This document shows, in pieces, positions 11,736-23,510 of a stretch of DNA of 64,000 nt. Within the stretch, counting starts at the first letter, position 1. Every line of letters begins with the position of its first letter. Below the pieces are notes generated by a model that did no database searches, was not told where the DNA came from, and saw only the letters and a program-made list of their open reading frames with translations. A program made the position numbers and the translations under genes. The stretch lies in assembly GCF_039555335.1 (NCBI RefSeq), contig NC_092646.1, positions 29,751,780-29,815,779 on the forward strand, written 5' to 3'. Source of the DNA: Amphiura filiformis (lineage: Eukaryota; Echinodermata; Ophiuroidea; Amphilepidida; Amphiuridae).

Positions 11736-12718
11736 TCCTTCATTCATAGATTCTTGTTCATTGATTGGTTAAAAGTGTGTCACATGATAAAAAATAAACG
11801 CACTATTCTGTGAGGAAGTGCAAAAAAGTACTATTTACGTCCGTAAATAGTACCTTCAAGCCGTAAATAGTACTTCTGGATATTTACTATTTACGGATCG
11901 CAGCATACCCACGTAGCAGTCCATAAAGCATAACAATAACATTGAACGTCGACATTGACTATGAGAGTATTTTGTCACTGCCGAGAAACGACAACACAAA
12001 AATGGCGAAATATAAATCAAACTGGAGTGGGCTGCTACTGCTGAAGAAGATTCACGATTTCAGCTGTTTAATTTGAATTGTTACCAGTTCTAGCGCAGGA
12101 ATATGTTTTAGACCAACACAGTCAGATTCAGAGCAATACCGTACTGACATGGTAAGCTTAAAAACAAACACTGACAGTGCGAGACTAGTCTTGGACCGCC
12201 GGCCGCCTAGCCGGCCTAGTGCCATGAGTGCCGTGCGTACGGAGGCCTATCCCGATGCATGATGGCATTAGAGTTTAGGCCTACATGTAAATCATTTTAC
12301 ATGTACATCTTTTCACTAATCTTTGTACAAATAATCTATGAATGAAGGCAAAGTGGAATGAAGATACAACTTGAACAAAATACACTGACAATGAGTAAGC
12401 TTAAAAACCATGAACACATGGACCGCCTAAACCGGCCTACCGTGCATAGGTCCTACCTAGGCCTTTCTCGCAACATGGTGGACCGTGGAGTTTTCATGTA
12501 ATCTTTTAACCAATCAATGAACAAAAAATCTGTGAATGAAGGATATAAAACAAATATATACTGCCTTCATTCGAGGTACTGGTTAAAACTATGGTCCCTC
12601 GCTGAGATCAATAGTACTATTTTCGTTCGGGGCTGCGCCCCTCAGGAAAATAGTACTATTGATCTCACCTCGGGGCCCATAGTTTTAACCAGAACCTCTC
12701 ATGGCAGTATATATTTGT
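11736..12718. mobile_element. Fold-back DNA inserted in the Penelope RT
   Basis: Two inverted-repeat units share a boundary. In 11736-12545, TATATCCTTCATTCATAGAT and TTCATTGATTGGTTAAAA face their complements at about 12500-12545. In about 12553-12716, AAATATATACTGCC and CTGGTTAAAACTATGG face their complements around a centre of AATAGTACTATT words. There is also a local palindromic cluster of GTACTATTTACG at about 11835-11895. The reading frame on either side is continuous if this block is removed. Confidence 0.75.
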
Positions 12719-12719
12719 A

Positions 12720-13890
12720 TACTATGGACTCATCAGGCTCTACTTTTAAGTCTTTGATCTGGTTTACAAAGGCCAGAGAATTAATGATGTGATGTTCCGT
12801 TTTTCCTATTAAAGGTGATATAATGTCCGCAACAAATCGCGCACGATTATAGGTCATGCACCGATGCTTGACACGATGGGTCTTAACGGTGCCTCGGCTT
12901 TATGTATCTTTATGAGACCATAAAATCTGGGAACATCAGCTACGGTAGGATATAAGTCCCAATATGTCTTGCTAGTTATCGCACCTATTCTTTAAGCAAC
13001 TTGATAAGTCTGTTCTGAAATTTCTGAGTGGGGTCTTTTTCAGATTCTCATAGGCACTTTCATCTTGCAGTAGAGCTAAAGCTTTCTCTTCATACACTGA
13101 ATTGTCTATCACAACAGTTGCTCTTCCCTTATCAGCTGGCAATATTTGGATGCTTGTGTCTTTCTTTAAAGATTCAACCGCCGATCGCTCTGCTTTATTG
13201 ATATTGCTTACCGGGGATTTAGCATTTTTTGCAATGTTCACAACTCTAGCACGTAATTCAGCCGCTTTATCGTTTGCAATTTGTTTACATGTACTTTCAG
13301 TGGCAACTACAATGTCATTGATGGGCAAACTTTCTGGACTTACCGTGAAGTTAAGACCGCGTTCTAACACATTAACGTCCGGCTGCGTAAGCTTCCTAGA
13401 AGACAAATTCACCACCCACTTGTCTTTACTCCTCTTATCCGCTGTAATACCGTCTTTAACCAAATTACCGGCGTTCTCTTTCTCTGTTTTTAAGCGTCCG
13501 AACTTCCGAATTTGGCGATTTTTTACCAGGTCATGTTCTTGCTTCTGCGCATGGGCGATGAACTCCGATACTCTCACTCATGCAGTTTCCGGCCGTAAAC
13601 CGCGTAATTTGGTTTCCAATTCTTGATGTTTTTGCTTTAAAATATCCAAAGTAAAATTATTTTGCCGTATCCGTTCGTTGTGTAAAGATCTTTGTGCTTT
13701 TTGGATGATATTTCTCGCACGAAATCCTTTTACTTCCGGGGTCGGCAGACGAAGATATTTTGGTGTCACACGATTATTAAAGCACGTCAGGTTAAATCGT
13801 AAATGATTCTTGAACCGCGCGAGTTTGAGTGATGTTTTTTCAAACTGTCTAACAATTAAGCCGAAGGCAATCACTGCCGAATTCAGTCTT
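12720..13890 (-). pseudogene. Penelope-like ORF, N-terminal part and first RT motifs (broken)
   Basis: Two adjoining frames (13874-13578 and 13577-12972) hold the N-terminal part: basic coiled segments, then VLERGLNFTVSPESLPIND and ILPADKGRATVVIDNS, which are hallmark Penelope RT entry motifs. Further on, with stops and a frameshift, YGLIKIHKAEAPLRPIVSS is the conserved family motif before the fingers. The frame is then cut at about 12718 by inserted fold-back DNA. The enzyme would copy element RNA; this copy is dead (in-frame stops, frameshifts, insertion). Confidence 0.8.
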
Positions 13891-13984
13891 GATATAAAAT
13901 TGAATATTCATACGTAGTGGTATAAATTAAATTAAAAGAATTTTTTGACTTCAAGACTACTTAAAATTTGATCGCTTACCGCTT

Positions 13985-14732
13985 TACTGGAGTATAAATT
14001 AAGTGTGATCAAGACATTGTTACATAGGAGTGAAATTGTTACGGATCCGGAGGATAGAGCGGAGGAAATTGAACACGTGAAACGAGCGCTCCGAAACTGC
14101 GGTTATCGCGACTGGACCCTTTTTAGAGCCCAGGAGAAGCGTGGAAAACCAGCTTCACAGGACGATCCAGAAAGTGAAACTTCCAAGGATTTCACAATAA
14201 CTCTACCTTATTTGGAAGGAACTTCGGAGCAGCTTCGCCGAGCATTTAAAACAGCAGGTGTTCCCACAGCTTTAGAACCATACCGCACACTCCGGCAAAC
14301 ACTTGTGTCACCGAAAGATAAGTAGACAAATTCAAACAGTCAGGGACCGTATACGAAATCTCCTGTTTAGATTGTGATGCCATGTACATTGGTGAAACAG
14401 GTAGAAAGTTGGAAAAACGTAACATAAATCAAAGGCTGCCGGTTCCAAATCTGCAGTACATGAGCATATCTCCAGGAGCAAAAACACCCATCAAATAGAC
14501 TGGGAAAAACGTAAATGTGCTGGAAAAAGAACCCAAAGAATTTTCCAGAAGAGTCCTAGATGCCATTCACATCAGGAAAAAAGGACCAAACTTGAACAGA
14601 GACACTGGACTGGACTTAGATCCAGTCTGGGACAACCTACTCATACCCAAGACCACCAGGGGGACGAGGACAACACCTTTGACGTCATCTGCTTCTAGTG
14701 TGACGTCATCGAAGGTTGTCAACAAGCCATAA
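13985..14732 (+). pseudogene. Penelope-like 3' part, plus copy
   Basis: Begins abruptly inside the RT tail (KLSVIKTLLHRSEIVTDPED) at a 5' truncation and runs through the CGYRDWTLFRAQEKRG linker. It then continues, with a stop near 14322 and a frameshift, into the [19 protein letters not shown] endonuclease core and the NRDTGLDLDPVWDNLLIPK tail. Orientation is opposite to the main copy. It differs from it by scattered substitutions and retains longer uninterrupted stretches in the linker. Confidence 0.8.
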
Positions 14733-14838
14733 ATCATCAGAGCCATAACATCCGGCTGAGGACGCAGTTGGTACTGTGAAAGCGCTCCCGGTAAGCGATC
14801 AAATTTTAAGTAGTGTTGAAGTCAAACAATTCTTCTAA

Positions 14839-15440
14839 TATAAATTTTTATTTTTAACCATTTCAGAAACACAATAGACGACCATGTTAGAAGGGCATTT
14901 CGTGATCCACAGCAGCATTCCTCCACTTTTCTCAAAAAAGTTGACATTACGTTTCACTACCTGGAGAGAATTGATCAAAAAATGAATTCCCTCCTGAGGT
15001 TTGTATCTGTCAATGAGTTGACCAGATCACAAGGATGCCATTATAGCTAGAGGCAGTATATAACACAAATGGGTCAATGATTTTTATACCACTGGAAACG
15101 TCTGGCTACATAATGTTTGTGTACATAAAATTTGTTAGCAAAAATATCGTGAAATTTGAATTTCGTTCTGGTACACAGAACGAAATTACACCACATTGTC
15201 TATGGAGAGCAGTTTAATACACATAATAATGTGTAACTCGCAAACGCAAAATCAGAATCAACTGACATTTTGAGAATAAGATTTGTTCGTGGGAAACTAT
15301 TGCAAAATGTCTATGGGGCAGTTTTTAAAAATACACATAATCATGTATAACTCGCAAACGCAAAATCGGAATCAACTGACATTTTGGGAATGAACTTTGT
15401 TCGTGGGGAACTACTGCAAAATGTCATTAAAAGGTTATAG
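14839..15440. repeat. R1 repeat, copy 1, right part, with tandem duplication
   Basis: Matches 20950-21260 from TTTCAGAAACACAATAGACG onward. About 108 bp is tandemly duplicated inside (15211-15425; shared ACTCGCAAACGCAAAATC). Confidence 0.75.
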
Positions 15441-15623
15441 AGCATGAGTTATGTTGAGTTATAGTGAAGGAAAATCTAACCGTGCAATTGCAAGATTATT
15501 GAATATTGACGAGGGATCTGATCGATATAATTTGAGAAAAAAAGGAGATTCATGGCTCAATGGACAATCGCCCGAAATCTTGACGGTCGAAAAAAATACA
15601 ACACCCAGAGTTTTTCGGAACTA

Positions 15624-16320
15624 CCCAGCAAACACAAAACGTTTTCGACATCATTCCCAAAAGGTTATAAAAGGTTGTCAGAAAACGTTTAAATGTCGGG
15701 TTATATAAAGGGTATATTAACAGTATAAAACGTTTTCATAACCTTCAAAAACATTTTTTTTATAATCTACTGCTCAGCAAACAAAAATGTTTTACAGAAA
15801 ACGTTTAAATGTCTGGTTATATAAAGGTATAAAAACGTTTTAATAACATTCCAAAAACATTCTTGAAAACTTGATACAAAACATTCTAAACAGAATGTTA
15901 TTTTGGGGTTGAGAAAATATTCTCGCGAAAAATGTTTGCCCAAAATATTTTCAATAACGTTTTTAAAACATTTTCATGACCTTTATATAACCCGACATTT
16001 AAATGTTATTAAAAGGTTTTGAAAAAAAAAAACATTTTAAGAACATTTTTGTGTTTGCTGGGTTCAAATATTTTAACATAATGTTATTTAAGTATTGACA
16101 CAATATTTAGCAAAAATGTTTGCAAAAATAGTTTACAATAACATTTTTTGAAAACATTAAAAAATATTGTTGTAGTGTGTTTTCATACAAAACGTTTTAA
16201 AACGTTATCATGACCTTTATATAACCCGACATTTTAATGTTATTAAAACGTTTTTACCTAAACCAAAAGCCAAAATATAACTTATTTAAAACGTTTTTAA
16301 ACGTTTTTGTGTTTGCTGGG
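15624..16320. mobile_element. MITE with CCCAGCAAACAC ends and TA duplication
   Basis: The ends CCCAGCAAACACAAAA and TTTTGTGTTTGCTGGG are flanked by TA on both sides, a Tc1/mariner-style target. The interior consists of AAAACGTTTT and AACATTTT words in both senses. Related decayed copies lie at about 54940-55245 and 58550-58740. The 85-residue frame overlapping its left end is not a gene. Confidence 0.8.
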
Positions 16321-16383
16321 TAGAGATATATGCCGTTGGTGGCGTTTGGACATATGAAGGGGGCTATACCCGGCTCCCTGTAG

Positions 16384-16800
16384 AGTGCACTACACTAAAT
16401 CCTTCCGCATTTGGTGTAACCCTTCATAGTTCCGGTAAAAAATAGCGCCTATGCGAAATATATCGGCGTCCCAAGGGAACCAAATTTTAGTGACTCTTGG
16501 TTGTTTTGATAAAAACGATAAAATAGGAGCTCAACATTACAAATCTGTTCAGAAAATGTTCCGAATCGAATGTACATGGGCAATAGGCCCTCGGAACAAT
16601 ATCATGGCCGGAACTGGTAAGGAGGCGAGAGTGTCGGCTGAAATTCGGGATGGCGCTGTTCAGGAGTTCGTATCTCTTAAGCTTGTCTCAACTTGTCCCA
16701 AAATATTAAAAATGTTGTTACATGGGGTAGAAAAACAAACTTACTTTCTTGTATTTTCCCGTGTATTTCAATGGGACGATTATTTAGTGGTGTGCGCCCT
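16384..16800. mobile_element. MITE, copy 1 of a pair
   Basis: The ends AGTGCACTACACTAAAT and the complement of ATTTAGTGGTGTGCGCCCT are imperfect inverted repeats. The body (CCTCGGAACAATATCATGG, GTGTCGGCTGAAATTCGGGA) recurs at 18032-18501. The 128-residue frame over it is not conserved beyond this repeat. Confidence 0.65.
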
Positions 16801-18031
16801 TCGAAGACTCATTTTTATAGGCTATGGACATGATTAATACCTGATTTTAAGTGCCAAAAAGTTGAAATTTTTGTCTGAAACTGATGTCTTTGCAAAGAAA
16901 AAAGATGGTTTTCTATTTCCGTCTACAAATACGCGATTTCATTCTTAAACGCACGAGAAATTTGCTTCAAAACACAAGTTCCCGTCGAATTGACAATTTA
17001 AGACCGGGCTATTGAAATTGAGCTATTTTGGCCACAATATCATAGAAGTGGTCACTTTTGATTATCTCGGTGCAGAAAAAATGAAACATCTTTGGAATTA
17101 TTTTGATGCAAAATGTAATTATAAGATCAAAACTCAATTATAACCGTTTTGAAAATAATCACTGAACCTCTAATTGGGTCTCAATAGACATTTAAAGTCA
17201 AAGCATACTATATTACGGCCTAATGATGGAAAAATGACGGCATTTTTATTATATGACCAAATATTCAATTCCCAAGAGAGAAATTTATCAAACAATTTTA
17301 ATGCTGTGGGTTCTTAATTTTAGATCTTGTAAAAATAATACACACAACTGGGAAATTTAACATTTTAGAGTGTCAAATTGACGTTCTATCTACCCACCCC
17401 CCCCACAAACTTTAGGCACATGCCTATTTGCACGTCCTTATATTATGCATGATATAAGAGTGGGGGGGGGGGGGATGAAATGATCACATGTCGCTTTTCG
17501 GTCATGTTATATTTGTGATTGTACATATTTTTAGTAAACAAAGTCACTTTCCTGATGTTAATGGGATTATAAATACAGTTTAGATCTTGCAAAAATAATA
17601 CACACAACTGGGAAATTTAACATTTTAGAGTGTCAAATTGACGTTCTATCTACCCATACCCCCCCACAAACTTTAGGCACATGCCTATTTGCACGTCCTT
17701 ATATTATGCATGATATAAGAGTGGGGGTGAAATAATCACGTGTCGCTTTTCGGTCATGTTATATTTGTGATTGTACATATTTTTAGTAAACAAAGTCACT
17801 TTCCTGATGTTAATGGGATTATAAATACAGTTTAACATGGTCAAAATGTTGTTCTGGCCCTTGAATGCCGAAAATTGCGAAAAGTATCATATTTTTCACC
17901 CAGTCCCAGCTTGTTTGGAGCCCTGTTTTATAACTTTGGAGCGACTAGCGATAAAAAGCAATTTTACTTTTTTAGGATGTTGACCACTGATTCCAAAAAT
18001 AAAGAATATCAAAAATATTTTTTCTTAGAAG
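16801..18031. other. No gene seen; two tandem copies of about 258 bp
   Basis: 17321-17580 and 17581-17836 are near-identical direct repeats starting TAGATCTTG and containing C-runs and G-runs (copy 1 has longer G and C runs). Flanks are unassigned. Confidence 0.75.
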
Positions 18032-18501
18032 AGTGCACTACACTAAATCCTTCCGCATTTGGTGTAACCCTTCATAGTTCCGGTAAAAAATAGCGCCTAT
18101 GCGAAATATATCGGCGTCCCAAGGGAACCAAATTTGAGTGACTCTTGGTTGTTTTGATAAAAACGATAAAATAGGAGCTCAACATTACAAATCTGTTCAG
18201 AAAATGTTCCGAATCGAATGTACATGGGCAATAGGCCCTCGGAACAATATCATGGCCGGAACTGGTAAGGAGGCGAGAGTGTCGGCTGAAATTCGGGATG
18301 GCGCTGTTCAGGAGTTCGTATCTCTTAAGCTTGTCTCAACTTGTCCCAAAAATCAAATTTAAATAAAAGTTTAATCTTTATTTAAGACGTTGATTCGATC
18401 AAAATATTAAAAATGTTGTTACATGGGGTAGAAAAACAAACTTACTTTCTTGTATTTTCCCGTGTATTTCAATGGGACGATTATTTAGTGGTGTGCGCCC
18501 T
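18032..18501. mobile_element. MITE, copy 2 of a pair
   Basis: Direct copy of 16384-16800, nearly identical but with about 54 extra bases (18352-18402, TTAAATAAAAGTTTAATC region) that copy 1 lacks. Confidence 0.65.
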
Positions 18502-18510
18502 GTACATGTA

Positions 18511-18545
18511 TAGACCCGTGACGTCACGCAGACGTCACGGGTCTA
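18511..18545. promoter_or_regulatory. Perfect 15-bp palindrome containing CRE-type TGACGTCA
   Basis: TAGACCCGTGACGTC, a 5-base centre (ACGCA), then the exact complement. TGACGTCA is at 18519-18526. It may instead be a tiny fold-back element abutting the MITE end at 18501; binding is not implied. Confidence 0.5.
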
Positions 18546-19440
18546 TTAGATCTGTCGATTAAATGCACTTTTTGGCCCATATCTATGCTGTTTCGTATAT
18601 TTATCAGCGTTTCCAACCCTTTTGAATCCATTCTAAGGCATTCCATGCGCTACAATGTCATAATTGTGGTTACATTATAGATATCTCGGTCATTTCAGAG
18701 CATTACCTGGTTTTTCCATATGAAAGTAATTGAGGTTTTCCATCAAAGCTTTCGTCGTGTGCTGCCACCTAGCGATGGTTCCGGGAACTTTGCGTCAAGA
18801 TAATAATAACAACCGAACCCAAATGGCGTTTGTATCAAACATTATTGATGATGACCAGCAGTGCAGTTGGGATAATTGCAAGTCGATTGTGATAACTTTT
18901 TGATAGCAACAGGGTATCGATGTCATAATAAGCCTCGTTAAACAGCGCCGCCACTTTTTTCAATGGAATTTTACTGTGTAATTTACCAAAAAATAAGGAT
19001 ATTTTTTATTATTTTATTTTTGTAATAAATGATGGTTCCCGGTTCCTGCAATTATGACTATTATTGATTAAAGGGTTTATATTTTAGTGACAGTTAGGTT
19101 TGATACGTTTTCCATTTGTGGTACGACGTACCATGGCAATTTAACATTTTCTGCGGTTATAGGGAGTGCGGAATGCCATTTCAACGCGAGAGTGTTCTCC
19201 AGAGCAAATATGAAGTTCAAACCATATTTACTCTCAAAGTTATATCTGTTTTAATAATGGGCATTTTTGGTAAAAAAAAAGGGGGAAAAGATCACAAAAA
19301 CTACATTTTTAAAACCAAATATCTCAGCTCACGTCACTTTTCACAAATGCCAGCCGAGTAAATCAGAAAGATGAGACTCTCATGATTAATTTTAACCCGG
19401 CTGGCACCTTTGGCCAAAAATCATGTTGAACGAAAACCTT
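18546..19440. other. No gene seen
   Basis: AT-rich sequence without recognisable exon or element ends. Confidence 0.5.
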
Positions 19441-19448
19441 AACTAGAG

Positions 19449-19513
<65 letters not shown>

Positions 19514-19658
19514 GGATCATCATCATCATCATCATCATTATTATTATCATTCATTATTATTATTATTAATAATTAGTGTTGTTATCATTATTATTATTTC
19601 TCAGGCCTATTAGTGTTATTATTATTATTATTACTATTGTTATTATTATTATTAGGCC

Positions 19659-19735
<77 letters not shown>

Positions 19736-19739
19736 TATA

Positions 19740-19807
<68 letters not shown>
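19449..19807. repeat. Compound (CAT)n and (ATT)n microsatellite
   Basis: (CAT)n from 19449 to about 19539, then (ATT)n with a few GGCCTA interruptions to 19807. The apparent poly-D, poly-N, poly-I and poly-L frames come from this. Confidence 0.95.
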
Positions 19808-19808
<1 letters not shown>

Positions 19809-19869
19809 GCGCCACGTGCCAAACTTGACGCAGAAAGCCACCGTAGAAAAACAAGACGCCCATTGACTA

Positions 19870-20410
19870 ACACGTTTATAGCGCCACATGCCTGATTTTT
19901 TTACTAATTGAATCGAGGGGGCAGAACGCTTTTGTGCTAGAGTCGTGTGTTTACATGATCTGTCATTAATTCGAATCAAAACTAAAAGGGGTACATATCT
20001 GGGTACAATTCTGGTTTACACTGCGCACCCTATATTTTAGGGTTAGGGTTAGGGTTGAGGTTAGGGTCAGGGTTAGGGTTAGGGTTATACTTGTGCACAG
20101 GGTATACCAGAATTGCTCCCATATCTGTTACTGAAAACTACTATGAGCAGTTTGTGGGAAACAAATGAACGTATCTTGATGGCGTTAATTCCATTATGAT
20201 GAAAACATTTAAAAATAGAATCTGCCTGTTACTGTCATTTTGTAGATCCTAGCTTTTGGGCATATTTTATAATTATTTTAATGTTATTTTATGAACAACA
20301 GTAAAACCGTAGAACATGTAGAAGAGGGCACCATCCTAAGGCCAGTTTAACTTCATATTTCATTATTCTTCCGCTGCGTTATTTTAGTAGCATATACATA
20401 GATAACAGGC
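19870..20410. repeat. Block V (inverted partner 25800-26340)
   Basis: Shares, in inverted order, the GCGCCACATGCC, ATTAATTCGAATCAAAA, TTAGGG-core element, GATGGCGTTAATTCCAT and ACATGTAGAAGAGGGCACC landmarks. Confidence 0.8.
20000..20120. mobile_element. Second family of inverted-repeat element with TTAGGG core
   Basis: Ends GGGTACAATTCTGGTTTACA and the complement of GGTATACCAGAATTGCTCCC surround a GGGTTA array with variants. An inverted copy lies at about 26067-26199 within duplicated block V. Confidence 0.7.
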
Positions 20411-20642
20411 TAACAGGCGCGTATACAGAACTTCATCAACCGGGGGCGCGAATTTCTTGATGAGCTAAGAAAGGATCATGAAACGTGTAAATATACATAT
20501 TGAAGCTTAAATTTGAGACCACTACCTACCTAGTAGTGATCTAAAGGTTCCATACTCCGGTCCATACTAAATACCTATGGTGTAAAACCTTCACCTTATC
20601 TGTAGAGGCTGTTAACGAACTTTGAGGTTGCTGCTCCTAGTC

Positions 20643-21260
20643 GCGGCCCGAATAGTTTCCTTATTAAAAATTGGACGGTGCAGTGTTTTGGATCTAAGCA
20701 TGACTTATAATGGTAGACGTAATTACATGTATCTCTAGTCAAGGGAGAAATGAACAAATGGTGCCTCATAGAGTATTACCAACCTGTTCTTGGTTGTCAT
20801 GCCTGTACTCTTCACAATCTAGCATAATATAAGAACAAAAACAACAGCAAAATCCCAGGGGAAATGGTGGGAACATCTATGCAGTGTTGCGGTAACCTAT
20901 AACTTTGTTATTGATTTTAGTTGGTATTCAATTATATATATTTTATTTAAACAATTTCAGAAACACAATAGACGGTCGTGTTAAAAGGGCATTTCGTGAT
21001 CCACAGCATCATCCCCCCACTTTTCTCAAAAAAAGTTGAGATTTTTTATACAAATTCTTGCAAATTAATTCGTTAGCAAAAATATCATGACATTTGAACA
21101 AACACGGTGTCTATGGAGCAGTGTAATACACATAATCATATAACTCGCAAACGCAAAATCGGAATCAACTGACATTTTTGGGAATAAGCTTTGTTCGTGG
21201 GGAACTACTTACTGCAAAATGTCATAAAAAGAGGATGCTAGGATCTAGAAATACTCCTTT
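20643..21260. repeat. R1 repeat, copy 2 (empty site for the Penelope insertion)
   Basis: Runs uninterrupted from GAATAGTTTCCTT through ATTCAATTATATATATTT and TTTCAGAAACACAATAGACG, so it shows R1 before the element inserted at 10313-14838. Confidence 0.8.
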
Positions 21261-22165
21261 AAGAGGTAACTCAGAAGTGCAACACTAACTCGCAACTAGA
21301 CTACCCCGTAGTCCACTTGCCCATTGTGCATACTCTGGATATTGTATTTAAGCTTAAAACTCTGATTTAATTAATGTGTGCACAATTGATAGATTTTCAC
21401 ATCTAATCAGTCACCCTACTCCCTCTGTTTGTTAGCTTCCCAAGTGGACTACTGACATTGCCTTGCGGTTAAGATTTTTAACACGGGACTCTATGGAGAG
21501 TTATGCCAATTTCTGGCCTAACTAAAATTGGCCATGATGTAATGCATCTTTAAATGGATCCCGGGAAATGGATCTGCCTTGTGATTGGTCGCAAATACCT
21601 CGCTATGGTTTAAATCGTCTGGGCCCGCGCCAATACCATTAACTACACCGTAAACAACTGTCTGTGGTATTTGCGGCGCTTTTGTGTTGACGCGAAAGTT
21701 AATCTCTCATCAAACATCTAGCGCGTCCATGCTTAGTACTTGTGGTTAATGGACTGATAAACAAGTATGCTTGACAGTGTGTTTTTAGGAGCAAAGTCCA
21801 GGGGTAAAGTTCTGCTTACAATTCAAAGTTCATAGTCGAAATTTCGGGGTTCGCTATTAATAAACTGGTAGATTCCAAAATCAGAATTGTTCAGTATTAA
21901 AGTGAGCCATTATAATTATTCAAGATAATGTTGCATTCAATTACTTTTATTGTCACTAATTGTCTGATATTTTTAACTCTTTATGACCATTTTACTATTG
22001 AATACTTTAATTTTAATAAACATCAGTATAATTTTGAGTTCAACGAAATGGGATCATCATGACTAATAATAACATATTTTTAATAAAATTCGACTATGGC
22101 ATAGTCTAACTCGCAACCGGGACAGAATTGGATAGTCGTCTGGGTTCATACACTTCTCTTCTCTG
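21261..22165. other. No gene seen
   Basis: Starts with a stretch shared with 28750-28800 (CTCCTTTAAGAGGTA); the remainder is unassigned AT-rich sequence. Confidence 0.45.
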
Positions 22166-23510
22166 TGATTTTATGTACAAGTATTGCCGATGGCCGAATG
22201 TCCCCTCCAAAAGGACGGGTCACAGTCATGATTTATATACTCAATTGAATACATGAATCCAAAACCCACCCAAGTCCATGGGAAGTGATTTTGAGAAAAA
22301 AACCTGTGTATCATTTTAAATCCTTCAGTTAGATTTACCTGGTCAATATGGTAAGTTGTACGTGCAAATGGGTGGGCTAAACTGTATTAGGTATGACTAT
22401 TAGCATTTCAGGGACTTCGTGGGGTTCACTTTAAATTCTGGACTTGGGTGTTTTTTTGAATCATATACAAAGACAATAATGTTGAAATGAAATTACCACT
22501 AGTAAGATAATACAAAATAAAGCACACAGTTATGTAAATTTATAATGTTGATAAGCATTCTGCCATGTAATATAAACCACACACTTTCCTTGATTAAACC
22601 CATCTTTTTTCAAAAGTCACTCTCCAGCAATGAAGTTGTTACAAGTGGACTTTTATACATGCTAGATTTCAATCAATGTGTTACAAGACTCAAATCATGA
22701 ACTTGGGTTGATTCTTTCATACATGCTATTTTTCACATGCTCAATAGACACAGAGGATGAATTTGAGTTGTTCTTTCAAACATATGACAGGCTATGTATA
22801 GCAACACTTTCCCATGCTTAACTCAATTTGGTCAAAGTATGGACTTGGGTGGCTTTTGTATTCATATATTCAATTCCAAGGGCACTGGGAGAGCAGAAGT
22901 TTGAATTTATCTATTTATTTATCTATTATTTATCTATAGATACTACCAAATGAAGTCAGAATCCCACCCACGAACCGATACCCAGCAAGTTTTAATCGCC
23001 GGGAATGGAACCCACGACCTCCGCATGCATCAGTGGCGAATACCCTAACCGATTTTGTTTTTTCGATCAAATAGCTCCTTGCACATGTAAGGCCGAATGT
23101 CAAACCTGCGGGTAAGATGAGGGGGTGGTGAGGCCCACTGGTATTTATTTATTTTTGCTCTCAAATATTCTAACAATATTTCATTCATTTCATTTCATTC
23201 GGCTGCGAAGCAGGCGACTACAAAGTTTCTCCATGTACTACGATCTAAAGCCAAAGTGGCAATGGCATCTGCCAGTAGAAAGTTGTCGAAAGTAATGTTG
23301 TTGTTCGACAACAACAATATATTTACATTATAATGTGTGATTTTCTATTATTTCATAGTTGGCCAAAAATGCGGTGAGAATCGCATCTTTCCACGAATCA
23401 TTGATCAAAATGCTACAATACAAATTTCATAGCACAGAGTTGGGATTTTGTAATATCATCATGATCATGGAACGTAGCGACCCAAGGCCAATACATCTGA
23501 TATCTGATAT
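22166..23510. repeat. Block S (inverted partner 28180-28735)
   Basis: Landmarks 22170-22260 (GCCGATGGCCGAATGTC) and 22860-23510 (GGCGAATACCCTAACCGATT, GGCCAAAAATGCGG, CCCAAGGCCAATA) recur inverted at 28665-28735 and 28210-28660. About 600 bp at 22261-22860 has no partner. Confidence 0.8.
23180..23312 (-). mobile_element. 3' stub of a LINE with 8-bp target duplication
   Basis: On the minus strand it reads ALDRSTWRNFVVACFAAE, stop, then an ATGAA-type tail: the usual C-terminus and short simple tail of a non-LTR element. AACAATAT lies on both sides (23172-23179 and 23313-23320), and the inverted partner block near 28370 lacks the insert. Confidence 0.65.

Larger units (their letters stand above)
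10313..14838. mobile_element. Penelope-like retroelement complex with 13-bp target duplication
   Basis: TATAAATTTTTAT occurs at 10300-10312 and 14839-14851, flanking the block. A minus-strand copy (about 13890 to 10313) carries a reverse transcriptase and a GIY-YIG-type endonuclease. A plus-strand copy, truncated at its 5' side, occupies about 13981-14838, so the two 3' ends point outward. A terminal repeat of about 90 bp (10313-10399 and 13891-13980, ATTCATACGTAGTGGTAT) flanks the minus copy, like the pseudo-LTR arrangement typical of Penelope elements. Confidence 0.85.

Noticed and set aside
13102-13626. 174-residue plus-strand frame
   Set aside because: Antisense shadow of the Penelope-like ORF.
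16451-16837. 128-residue frame conserved at 18138
   Set aside because: The conservation is just a duplicated MITE; the second copy's frame ends differently because of the extra 54 bases.
19363-19979. Poly-Asp, poly-Asn and poly-Ile protein frames
   Set aside because: Translation of (CAT)n and (ATT)n microsatellites.
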